Source: JALZUU01 sp964441245
GTDB lineage: Bacteria > Bacteroidota > Bacteroidia > Chitinophagales > Saprospiraceae
Reading direction: 5' to 3'
Length of the DNA stretch: 64,000 bases
Assembly: GCA_964441245.1 (NCBI GenBank)
Contig: CAYTVR010000001.1
Location: 81,967 to 145,966 of the forward strand
Shown here: positions 50,702 through 59,030 of the stretch, piece by piece
Layout of the letters: each line of letters starts with the position of its first letter
Numbering within the stretch: position 1 is the first letter of the stretch
Notes under the pieces: generated by a model
What the model saw: the letters and a program-made list of their open reading frames with translations, nothing else
The model's database searches: none
Told to the model about the DNA's origin: nothing
Translations under genes and position numbers: made by a program

Positions 50702-51820
50702 ATGAATATTGACGAAAATAAAGATCCTTTAGAAAATCAAAACCCATTGGAATCTACTGAAAACAAGGAGAATATTTCTACACCATCAAACCCTCTGGAG
50801 CAAAATACCGTTCCGGTCAATGAACCAGTCGTACCAACACCCGAATATTCCCCATGGCAACAAAACCGACTAAATTTATCAAAGGTTAGCGATACGGTAG
50901 ATCGTGTAAAATCAGAGATTCAAAAAGTCATCATTGGTCAATCAGAGATGATGGATCTGTTATTAACGGCTATGTTTTGTGGAGGTCATGTTTTGTTAGA
51001 AGGTGTTCCTGGAATTGCAAAAACGCTTTCTGCTAAGTTGATGTCCAAGTCGATGGCGACCGAATTCAAACGTATTCAATTTACACCAGACTTAATGCCT
51101 ACGGATGTTACCGGAACCAACGTTTTCAACATGAAAACATCAGACTTCTTTTTTAGTCAAGGTCCTATTTTTTCCAACATCATTCTAATTGATGAAATCA
51201 ATCGAGCACCTGCCAAAACACAGGCCGCCCTTTTTGAAGTAATGGAAGAATATCAAGTAACCATTGATGGCGTCACCTATCCGATGGGCTTTCCTTTTTT
51301 TATCATCGCAACGCAAAATCCAATTGAACAAGAAGGAACATATAAACTTCCTGAAGCACAATTAGATCGATTCCTTTTCAAAATCAATATGCAATATCCT
51401 TCATTGGACGAAGAGAAGGAAATTCTAAAACGCTTTAAAAAGGATTTTAAAATTAAGGTAAAAGAAGAAGTTCAAAAAGTTTGTACCCCAGAGGATATCA
51501 AAGAATGTCAAGCCTTAATTGAACAGGTACATATCAAGGATGAATTACTTGATTATATCGCCGGCATTATTCATCATACTCGCAACAGTGGTGATCTTTT
51601 TTTAGGAGCTTCTCCTCGTGCTTCCTTAGCGATCATGAAAGCATCAAAAGCAATTGCTGCCATCAATGGTAGAGATTTTGTTACACCGGATGATATTCAG
51701 TATGTCGCTTATCCTGTTTTGAATCATAGAATTATTTTAACTCCAGAACGTGAGATGGAGGGCTATGATGCAAAATCTGTTATCGATGAAATTGTAAAAA
51801 AAGTGGAGGTACCTCGATAG
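50702..51820 (+). CDS. MoxR-family AAA+ ATPase
   Basis: This is a chaperone-like ATPase that typically remodels VWA or DUF58 partner proteins. The first 60 residues are a disordered Pro/Glu/Asn-rich extension. The AAA core (about 65-290) has Walker A GVPGIAKT, Walker B IILIDEINRAPAKTQAALFEVMEE, sensor 1 FFIIATQNPIEQEGTY, the arginine finger region EAQLDRFLF and the C-terminal lid with GASPRAS (sensor 2). The partner is presumably the DUF58 protein encoded 50 bp downstream. The six-gene arrangement matches a widespread MoxR operon type of uncertain physiological role. Confidence 0.95.
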   Translation: MNIDENKDPLENQNPLESTENKENISTPSNPLEQNTVPVNEPVVPTPEYSPWQQNRLNLSKVSDTVDRVKSEIQKVIIGQSEMMDLLLTAMFCGGHVLLEGVPGIAKTLSAKLMSKSMATEFKRIQFTPDLMPTDVTGTNVFNMKTSDFFFSQGPIFSNIILIDEINRAPAKTQAALFEVMEEYQVTIDGVTYPMGFPFFIIATQNPIEQEGTYKLPEAQLDRFLFKINMQYPSLDEEKEILKRFKKDFKIKVKEEVQKVCTPEDIKECQALIEQVHIKDELLDYIAGIIHHTRNSGDLFLGASPRASLAIMKASKAIAAINGRDFVTPDDIQYVAYPVLNHRIILTPEREMEGYDAKSVIDEIVKKVEVPR

Positions 51821-51870
51821 ATGGTCTTGTGGCATAAAAAATTTAGTTTAAATTCTTAATAACGTATTTA

Positions 51871-53202
51871 GTGAGCATCCTAAAAAATCTATATCTTAAT
51901 AATCGCTTCTTCATTTTGTTCGGTTTGATCGCCGGGCTTTTTGTGTTTAGTTTTGTCATAGATTTTTTATTTCCAATCGCTCAGACTTTGTTGGTCTTAG
52001 CTTTGGCTTTGTTTTTTATTGATCTTTTTTTGTTGTTCAATCCATCTGTTAAAATCAAAGTTCGTCGGCATCTTCCTAAGGTGTTTTCATTAGGCGACGA
52101 AAACAAAGTGAAAATCGAAATAAGTAATCTCTCTGATCAAAAATTGAATTTAGAACTGATAGATGAATTACCTTTCCAATTTCAAAAAAGAGATTTCAAC
52201 ATTCAACTCTCTCTAAATCCTGATCAGCTTGAAAATATCATCTATGAGCTTCGCCCTATCAAACGAGGAGAATATACTTTTGGGGCCATCAATGTCTTTA
52301 TGAGTTCTTTTCTAGGTTTAGTCCAACGCAAATATCAACACCAACATGAAATGAGTGTTCCTGTTTATCCTTCGATTATTCAAATGAAACAATTTGAGTT
52401 AAGGGCTTTTGATCGAGTCACTAATCAAAAAGGGATCAAAAAAATGCGCCGATTAGGACATAGTTATGAATTCGAACAAATCAAAAGTTATGTGCGTGGT
52501 GATGATCATCGAAGTATCAATTGGAAGGCGAGTAGCCGTCGTGCAACGCTTATGGTCAATCAATATGAAGATGAACGAGCTCAACAGATTTATAGTATCA
52601 TTGATAAAAGTCGAGCGATGAAAATGCCTTTCAATGGCATGAGTTTGATGGACTATGCGATCAATACCACTTTGGCTATTTCGAATATTGCTCTTCAAAA
52701 ACACGATCGAGCAGGGCTAATTTCCTTTTCTGATATTATAGGAGCAACGATCAAGGCAGAACGAAAGAGCAACCAACTCAATAAGATACTCGCTGTTTTA
52801 TACAAAGAAAAAGAACGGAACCTTGAAGCTAATTACGAATTACTTTATCATGCTGCTAGAAAATTAATCAAAGGAAGGAGTCTATTATTGTTGTATACCA
52901 ATTTTGAAAGTACGTATGCTATGGAGCGGGTGCTTCCTATTTTGAGGCGCATCAATACGATTCATTTGTTAGTCGTTGTCTTTTTTGATAATACCGAGAT
53001 TAGGGATTTTGCGCAAAAAGACGTCAAAACAACTGAAGATATTTATCTGCAAACGATCGCTCAAAAATATCTTTCCGAAAAGGAACAAATGATACAAAAA
53101 CTCAAACAATTTGGTATCCAAGCAGTACTCACTCGCCCAGAAGATTTGACCGTCAATACCATCAACAAGTATTTAGAATTAAAATCTAGAGGGCTGATTT
53201 AA
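51871..53202 (+). CDS. DUF58 domain protein
   Basis: This is a membrane-anchored partner of the MoxR ATPase. Two N-terminal helices (about 12-32 and 36-52) precede a beta-rich domain and the DUF58 domain (about 195-330). The family motif is FEQIKSYVRGDDHRSINWKASSRR, followed by a degenerate VWA-like fold (IYSIIDKSRAM, then LLLYTNF); DUF58 is a VWA-like domain with an incomplete metal site. A GTG at 51871 is the start. It ends the MoxR operon and converges on the PorE-like gene with only 12 bp between stops. Confidence 0.9.
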   Translation: MSILKNLYLNNRFFILFGLIAGLFVFSFVIDFLFPIAQTLLVLALALFFIDLFLLFNPSVKIKVRRHLPKVFSLGDENKVKIEISNLSDQKLNLELIDELPFQFQKRDFNIQLSLNPDQLENIIYELRPIKRGEYTFGAINVFMSSFLGLVQRKYQHQHEMSVPVYPSIIQMKQFELRAFDRVTNQKGIKKMRRLGHSYEFEQIKSYVRGDDHRSINWKASSRRATLMVNQYEDERAQQIYSIIDKSRAMKMPFNGMSLMDYAINTTLAISNIALQKHDRAGLISFSDIIGATIKAERKSNQLNKILAVLYKEKERNLEANYELLYHAARKLIKGRSLLLLYTNFESTYAMERVLPILRRINTIHLLVVVFFDNTEIRDFAQKDVKTTEDIYLQTIAQKYLSEKEQMIQKLKQFGIQAVLTRPEDLTVNTINKYLELKSRGLI

Positions 53203-53214
53203 AGGCAATCTATC

Positions 53215-55215
53215 TTACTTTTCTACGACCACAAATTCAGTTCTCCGATTACTTTGTCGACCTTCTAATGTTTCGTTCGATTCGATCGCTTGGCTTTCGC
53301 CAAAACCTTTATAACTTAATCTACTTTGATCGATTCCTTTTTCTACCAAATAATGATGAACAGCTTTTGCTCGATTTTCAGATAGCAATAAGTTATCTTC
53401 TTCTGTTCCGACATTATCGGTATGACCGTTGATACGAATCCGTAATTTTTGATTTTCTTCTAATAGGTTTTTTAACAAATTTAACTCAATAAAGGATTCT
53501 GATCGCAATTCAGCTGAACCTGTATCGAAAAATACATTACGGAGAATTACCGGTTGGTAGGTCGTTACTGGGGCTTCGGCTGTAGTCGTTTCATCTTGTA
53601 TGATCGGAACAGGTTGCATGGCAATTTCCAAGGTATAAGGTTGGTCCAAATCTGCTTTATCCGCTAGAGCGAAATTTTCGGAATGGAACAAATATTTTTC
53701 TTTAGCAACATTCAGTGCATAATTTTTCCCTAAAGGCAGGCAAATCAAAAAGGTCCCGGATTCATCTGTATTCGAAAATACATGTAATTTCCCCGTACTT
53801 AAGTCAATAAATTCGACCTTCGCTTCTAAGGCTTTCTTGGTGTTGGCATCAATTACTTTTGCTTTGACATAAGTTACTTGCTGTGGACGAGCTTCTGGAT
53901 ATAAATTAAAACTAAACAAATCCAAATTGACGATGCCATCTACTTTTTCCTTGTATTCGGCTTCAGAATTAAAAATTTTATCGCGATCTGTTGCGAAATA
54001 AGCAGTCGTTCCATCCAAACTAATGATCAAGGTACTTTCATCTGCTTTGGTATTGATTGGATAGCCCATATTTTGTGGTGTCCCCCAAGTTCCATCTGCT
54101 TGTAGTCGAGCAAAAAACAAATCGTGTCCTCCCATTCCCGGATGACCATCCGACATAAAGTAAAGTGTTTGTCCATCGGCATGAATAAATGGAGAGCGGT
54201 CATATTTATCTGTATTAATTTCCTCTCCTAGGTTTTGAGGCTTCGCCCATTTCCCATTTTCATCTCGGTAACTTACCCAAACATCCATTCCTCCAAAACC
54301 ACCTGGACGATTACTCGCAAAATATAAAGCTTTACCATCGGCGGATAAACTTGGCTGAGTTTCTCTATTTTTAGAGTTGATACTTGCGCCCATATTGGCC
54401 ACCTTTGTCCAACGATCTTTTACAACTTCTGAAAAATATAAATCACAATTTCCATATCCTCCCTTTTTGTTACAAATGGTAAAAACCAATAATTTCCCGT
54501 CTGCAGAAATACTTTGTGCGCCCTCATTCAGATCTGTATTGATATCTTCCATAGGAATGCCCTCTTGCCATTTTCCATCTACTTTTTTACTGATGTAAAA
54601 ATCCTCTTGCCTTCTGACTCGTCTGGTGTAAACTAAGGTTTCTCCATCCGCTGTCAATGAAGGTAGGTATTCCGCATTTTTTGTATTCAATAAATCACCT
54701 AAACTTTGGGGTTGGAAAGGGACGGGAGCGTTGATCGCTTGCGCAGTAAATTTTGCGATAGATAAATTTTGTTTTGCTTTTTTAATCAGTGCTTTGTTTT
54801 TAGCACCGGAATTTAAATATTGCTCAAGGTGTGTTGCAGCTTCATCATATTTTTTCAACTTTATTTCAGTCAAACCTAAAACGTATGCTACTTTTTTTTG
54901 ATAGCTAGGATCAATCGACAGTACTTTTTCAAAGGAGACTTCAGCTGATTCATAGTTTTTCATATCGTAATTCACCGCTGCGATTTGAATATGTCCATCT
55001 ATAAAGTTAGGCGATGCCTTGAGAGATTTACTAAATTCTTTGAGGGCTTTTTGATTTTCCCCTTTCAAATTATATTGCATCCCTTTTTCATAATATTTTT
55101 TTGCTTTACCTTTTATCGTCTTTTTGGTCAAGTAACTAGCAGGCGTTTTCTGTGCAATCGTTGTGGTACATTGCACAAACAAAATCATGAGGAATAGTAG
55201 AAAAAGTTGTTTCAT
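53215..55215 (-). CDS. PorE-like OmpA-family protein (TPR, PD40 propeller, CRD, OmpA)
   Basis: This is a cell-envelope protein that can bind peptidoglycan. The signal region (1-21) contains a Cys at residue 16 and may be processed as a lipoprotein. TPR helices occupy about 32-150. WD40-like/PD40 beta-propeller repeats span about 175-430 (SADGKALYFASNRPGGFGGMDVWV is one; others end GGHDLFF). A carboxypeptidase-regulatory-like domain sits at about 450-535. The OmpA C-terminal domain (about 555-666) has RINGHTDNVGTEEDNLLLSENRAKAV. That order equals PorE of Porphyromonas gingivalis, a T9SS component (recalled knowledge). Many paralogues share it, so a T9SS role is likely but not certain. Confidence 0.88.
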   Translation of the reverse strand: MKQLFLLFLMILFVQCTTTIAQKTPASYLTKKTIKGKAKKYYEKGMQYNLKGENQKALKEFSKSLKASPNFIDGHIQIAAVNYDMKNYESAEVSFEKVLSIDPSYQKKVAYVLGLTEIKLKKYDEAATHLEQYLNSGAKNKALIKKAKQNLSIAKFTAQAINAPVPFQPQSLGDLLNTKNAEYLPSLTADGETLVYTRRVRRQEDFYISKKVDGKWQEGIPMEDINTDLNEGAQSISADGKLLVFTICNKKGGYGNCDLYFSEVVKDRWTKVANMGASINSKNRETQPSLSADGKALYFASNRPGGFGGMDVWVSYRDENGKWAKPQNLGEEINTDKYDRSPFIHADGQTLYFMSDGHPGMGGHDLFFARLQADGTWGTPQNMGYPINTKADESTLIISLDGTTAYFATDRDKIFNSEAEYKEKVDGIVNLDLFSFNLYPEARPQQVTYVKAKVIDANTKKALEAKVEFIDLSTGKLHVFSNTDESGTFLICLPLGKNYALNVAKEKYLFHSENFALADKADLDQPYTLEIAMQPVPIIQDETTTAEAPVTTYQPVILRNVFFDTGSAELRSESFIELNLLKNLLEENQKLRIRINGHTDNVGTEEDNLLLSENRAKAVHHYLVEKGIDQSRLSYKGFGESQAIESNETLEGRQSNRRTEFVVVEK

Positions 55216-55349
55216 AATTGCTTGGATTTTAAAAAGCAGCTAAGAGCATTTTTGAATAGAATCAAGAGATTCTAAAAGATAACGCTAAAGTATAGGCTTT
55301 GTAACATACCATTAGTCAAAAATCTTACCTAAGTAACGATGAAAACTAA

Positions 55350-55386
55350 AAAAGGTCATTAGTTTTATATCAACTAATGACCTTTT
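55350..55386 (-). terminator. Strong hairpin after the 338-aa TPR gene
   Basis: A perfect 15-bp stem (55350-55364, 55372-55386) has a 7-nt loop and A/T flanks, 31 bp beyond the stop. Confidence 0.8.
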
Positions 55387-55417
55387 AGGTATCTAATTAT
55401 AGAAATATTATTTCATC

Positions 55418-56434
55418 TTATTCTGCTTCAAGTAGGGTACTCGCTTTTTTAGAGCCCATTTTAGCTGCTTGTCTTAAGTCTTTTCGGTAACCATTTTTAC
55501 CTGACTTTTTCAGGGCAAGTCCACGATAGAATAATTTATCAGCTTCTCCGATATTATCATTGCCTTCATCAATTTTGATCGCATTATCAAAAGCTTGTAA
55601 AGCTTCATTAAAATTGCCTGCTTCGATCAATGCTTTACCATAGTTGAAGGTGGCCCATCTTTTCCAAAGTTCATTTGGATCACCAATCTTGAATTTTCTG
55701 TTACTATAAAATTTAAGATCGTTTAATGCACCTTTATAATCATCCTTTTTAAGATGACATTCTGCCTTTAAGCGGCGAGCTATCCAATAATTTGGTTCTA
55801 AAGGAATGGTACTCTTGATCGCCTTCTCGAAATCTTGGATCGCCTCTTCATACCTTTTTTCTTTCACATATATTTTTCCTCTACCTAGGAAAGCTTCAGC
55901 ATTCGTAGAACAAAAATCAATACTCTTACTGTAATCAGCTAATGCTTCTTCATAATTTTTCGAAACATAATGCATGTGGCCTCTACGCTCATATGCATGC
56001 GAATGTTTTTCATATTTAGCAATAGCTTTATTCAATGCAGCCATTGCTTCCGTTTCTTTACCCTTTTCCTTCATCAATGCCCTGCCTTTCAGAAACGCTT
56101 GTACGCTTACCCGATCACTTTTCGGTTCAACTTGGCCACTATTCAAAATCTTCCCTTCATTAGTCATCCATGCATTTAATTCACCTGCGACAGCAAATTG
56201 TGCAACGTATTCTAATAAATCAAAAGAATTCTTCCAACTTTTGTTGGTTCCGTGGGTAATAAAACGAGGGATGGTAAGTGCATAAGCCTCTTCGTCGAAA
56301 ATTTCCTCTTCGTCGAATAGAACATCAGCCTTGTAGTAATTCTCTACACGGTGCTGATACATTTTGAGTGCTTTTTCGTAGCTTTTGGGGTTTCCAAATT
56401 CTAAACGCCCTTTAAAGATCGATTTATAAGTCAT
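55418..56434 (-). CDS. TPR-repeat protein, cytoplasmic, 338 aa
   Basis: Function unknown. I chose the ATG at 56434; the longer frame to 56461 begins with TTG. The N-terminal 125 residues contain a basic, aromatic domain (RLEFGNPKSYEKALKMYQHRVE; later TIPRFITHG and an AWMTNEGKIL turn) that I cannot name. From about 130 to 325 there are five TPR-like pairs: SHAYERRGHMHYVSKNYEEALADYSKSI, then AFLGRGKIYVKEKRYEEAIQDFEKAI, with a final KLFYRGLALKKSG unit. No signal peptide is present. The gene is solitary between the PorE-like gene and a 640-bp gap. Confidence 0.8.
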   Translation of the reverse strand: MTYKSIFKGRLEFGNPKSYEKALKMYQHRVENYYKADVLFDEEEIFDEEAYALTIPRFITHGTNKSWKNSFDLLEYVAQFAVAGELNAWMTNEGKILNSGQVEPKSDRVSVQAFLKGRALMKEKGKETEAMAALNKAIAKYEKHSHAYERRGHMHYVSKNYEEALADYSKSIDFCSTNAEAFLGRGKIYVKEKRYEEAIQDFEKAIKSTIPLEPNYWIARRLKAECHLKKDDYKGALNDLKFYSNRKFKIGDPNELWKRWATFNYGKALIEAGNFNEALQAFDNAIKIDEGNDNIGEADKLFYRGLALKKSGKNGYRKDLRQAAKMGSKKASTLLEAE

Positions 56435-57074
56435 CTTGCTGTTTTTGAGGAATAGTTCCAAGTAATAAAAAAATCTGCCAGGGAGAAGTAGATTATTTCA
56501 AGTAAAGTTAAATCATTGTATTTTATAAAAAAATACTTCCCACTGAGTGTAGTGTTCCTCAAAAGATGGATTCTAAAATCCACTTTAATACGAATATTTT
56601 TTGTTTCGTAGTGTTTTTCCTTGGGCACTGTCCTTTTTATAATCGTCAATAGTAACGATCATAAAAATAGATTGTGCTACACACAGTTTTCTCACAGTAA
56701 ATAAATTCTTTAGGTAATAACTCTCTCTTATACCTATTGATGGGATTAACTTTGGTACAAATATTTAACAAAGTCCGGATTACAAAAATCGCATTTTTTT
56801 TTGGAAAAATCAAAAATTAATCACACTTTGCACGATTTTTTTCTTCATATTATTTATTTTTATAATAAATAATACTATTTATAAGTGGAATTTTGTCTTT
56901 ATTTACCTTTAAAACAAGATTTCTAGTCAAAAAAGTTCCCAAAAATAAATTTTACTTTTTTAAAAACAAAAGCATCATTTCAGACGAAAACCGCAATAAA
57001 AACAACACAAAAGCAGAATTGAAGGGAGATTTGAAAAAAATAATCGTGCTAAAAAAAGCTAAAAGAGAACAAAG
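56435..57074. other. 640-bp intergenic region
   Basis: It contains the 5' region of the TPR gene and the 3' flank of the radical SAM gene. It is very AT-rich at 56,790-56,880. Overlapping lysine-rich frames on plus (56893-57126) and a minus frame (to 56649) have no recognisable content and overlap neighbouring genes, so I call neither. No RNA gene was seen. Confidence 0.45.
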
Positions 57075-58097
57075 TTATGCCCAGACTTTACATCCTTCAG
57101 TACAATTAGTGCATATGTCAATTTGATCTCGACCTTGTAGTATTTGTGTTCTAAATTGATGGTATTGACTGCCTTGCCACAATTCTTTAAACGAATTTTT
57201 TTTCAAATCGCCTAACCGATGCTCTGCATCTTTGTCAAAACAACAAGGTACCACCAAGCCATCCCAGGTAATCACGCAAGAATGCCAAAGCTTCCAACAA
57301 TGATTCAATAACTCATTTTTCACTTCATAGGTACCATCTGCTTTTTTCCGATAACGAGCATATTGCTCTATCGTAGGAATCAAAGAATTGCCATGTTCAT
57401 AATCATAGACCTGGGCGGTCTTCAACTTTACTTCATCTACTCCTATTTCTTCAGCCAATTTATAAATATCCGGTATTTGATGTTCATTTGGTTTGACTAC
57501 CAAAAATTGAAAAATAATATGTGGCGTATTAGATTTCAGCTCTTTTTTCCATTTAACAATATTTCTAGCCCCTTTTAATACATTTTCCAACTTTCCTTCC
57601 TTACGATAATTTTCATAAACCTCTTGAGTTGTACCATCAACTGATATAATCAGTCGATCTAAACCAGATTCAATGGTCTTCTTCGCATTCTTATCATTTA
57701 AAAAATGACCATTGGTTGAGGTAATGGTGTAAATTCCTTTTTTTCGAGCATAGCTAACCATATCCAAAAAATTAGGATTGATATAGGGTTCTCCCTGAAA
57801 ATAGAAGATTAAGTACAATAGGTTTTGATGAATCTCGTCAATGGTATCTCGAAAAAAATCTTCTTTTAAATTCCCTGTAGGACGACTAAAGGCACGTAAA
57901 CCACTGGGACACTCTGGACACCGAAGATTACAAGCCGTTGTTGGTTCCATAGAGATAGTCATTGGCATTCCCCATTGTATTGGCTTGCGACTCCACTTGG
58001 TCAGATAGAATGAGGCAATTAACTTTCCTACATTCCAAATCCGTCGTGGGGTCAGTTTTTTAACAAAATTAATCGTATCCGTAACGTACAATGACAT
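57075..58097 (-). CDS. Radical SAM/SPASM domain protein
   Basis: This is an iron-sulfur enzyme using S-adenosylmethionine. The radical SAM cluster motif is Cys56-x3-Cys60-x2-Cys63 in TACNLRCPEC, followed by GEPYINP and the barrel strands. A C-terminal SPASM domain (about 265-340) supplies further cysteines (SCVITWDGLVVPCCFD, then CTNCTEGC). This group includes peptide-modifying maturases and anaerobic sulfatase-type enzymes, but no precursor peptide is visible next to the gene. A short N-terminal hydrophobic stretch (about 20-35) precedes the core. The gene is isolated, so the substrate is unknown. Confidence 0.9.
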   Translation of the reverse strand: MSLYVTDTINFVKKLTPRRIWNVGKLIASFYLTKWSRKPIQWGMPMTISMEPTTACNLRCPECPSGLRAFSRPTGNLKEDFFRDTIDEIHQNLLYLIFYFQGEPYINPNFLDMVSYARKKGIYTITSTNGHFLNDKNAKKTIESGLDRLIISVDGTTQEVYENYRKEGKLENVLKGARNIVKWKKELKSNTPHIIFQFLVVKPNEHQIPDIYKLAEEIGVDEVKLKTAQVYDYEHGNSLIPTIEQYARYRKKADGTYEVKNELLNHCWKLWHSCVITWDGLVVPCCFDKDAEHRLGDLKKNSFKELWQGSQYHQFRTQILQGRDQIDICTNCTEGCKVWA

Positions 58098-58426
58098 ATT
58101 AAGTGGTTTCTAAGATATAGTAGCTTATTTAAAACAACTATTTGAACTTGTGACGAAAAAAAATGAAAAGTAGTAACCTAATTTGGTTTAAAAAATTCAA
58201 CATCATATCAAAAATATCTTTCTTATTTCTATAAAAAATATCTCTTCTAGCTATGATGATCAGCTGATTAAACCCCTAAATTTTCCATAATGTTTTAGAA
58301 AACTCTATTTTTCATTCATCTGCATCGTCACACTAATTCACTTTCCCTGCTTTCTTTTAAGTCTGTGCTATTGTGACAAAGGTATATTTATTTTAAATTG
58401 AATAGAAATTAAATAGTTGTGACAAA
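58098..58426. other. 329-bp divergent intergenic region
   Basis: It separates the radical SAM gene (minus) and the small exported protein gene (plus) and must hold both promoters. TTGTGACAAA occurs twice, near 58372 and again just before the plus-strand start codon, which could be a regulator site. No ORF of note. Confidence 0.4.
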
Positions 58427-58834
58427 ATGAAAATACTATACTTCACGATTATTTCTTTTTTGGTTTCTTTCTCTAATCTTTCTTCCTCTAAGAAAGTTGT
58501 TGTCCAAATCATCCCGATTAATCACCATTTAACAACTGTCGAAACTACTTTAAAAGAAGTAGTTGAAATAGCTAATTGCGAAAGCTATGAGATTCAAATT
58601 GAAACAAGTATTTTTTTCGAATCTGGTGAAGAGCAAATTGTTGCTTATGGCAAAAAACAAGGGTATTACGATTTGGCCACTCATTTTTCTTTCGATGAAA
58701 AAACATTAAGGATTGCACCGAAAAGAATTAATACGAGCATTTTTACTCAAGGTGAAAAAAAAGAACTGCGACGGGAATATCGAATCTTCCTTCCGTCACA
58801 CTTGTACTATATGGGGGAATCTTGTCAAGAATAA
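58427..58834 (+). CDS. Exported protein of unknown function, 135 aa
   Basis: No family is recognised. An N-terminal hydrophobic segment (about 1-20, MKILYFTIISFLVSFSNLSS) suggests export. The mature part is rich in charged residues and beta propensity (VVVQIIPINHHLTTVETTLKEVVEIANCESYEIQIETSIFF). It contains two Cys that could pair and a basic KKELRREYRIFLP segment before the end. It precedes a large T9SS cargo gene on the same strand by 196 bp, but a -7 box and a hairpin lie between, so they are probably separate transcripts. Confidence 0.65.
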   Translation: MKILYFTIISFLVSFSNLSSSKKVVVQIIPINHHLTTVETTLKEVVEIANCESYEIQIETSIFFESGEEQIVAYGKKQGYYDLATHFSFDEKTLRIAPKRINTSIFTQGEKKELRREYRIFLPSHLYYMGESCQE

Positions 58835-58944
58835 CCCAAAAACTTAAAGATTCTATTCTTATTTATCTTCTTAAATTCTAGCATATTTTCACTGCTTCCT
58901 TTGTTCATTTTTTTTTACACATTATAATTTGGTTTACTATTTGT

Positions 58945-58982
58945 TATTTTTGTAATTGTCTTTTTTGACAAAAAAGACAATT
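58945..58982 (+). promoter_or_regulatory. Predicted -7 box followed by a perfect palindrome
   Basis: TATTTTTG (58945-58952) matches TAnnTTTG. Immediately after it, 13-nt arms (58954-58966, 58970-58982) form a perfect hairpin across the expected transcription start of the T9SS cargo gene. It could be an operator, a 5' mRNA hairpin, or the terminator of the preceding gene. Confidence 0.45.
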
Positions 58983-59030
58983 CTGCATTGATATAATTTA
59001 TAAAGCTGTTATATAAAATAAAACAAACGC

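Noticed and set aside
50702..51820. MoxR ATPase as the partner of the orphan VWA protein at 25.9 kb
   Set aside because: It sits in its own operon with DUF58, which is the expected partner; distance is about 25 kb.
56893..57126. 77-codon Lys/Asn-rich frame in the gap before the radical SAM gene
   Set aside because: Composition is what AT-rich noncoding DNA gives, it runs into the radical SAM gene antisense and shows no domain.
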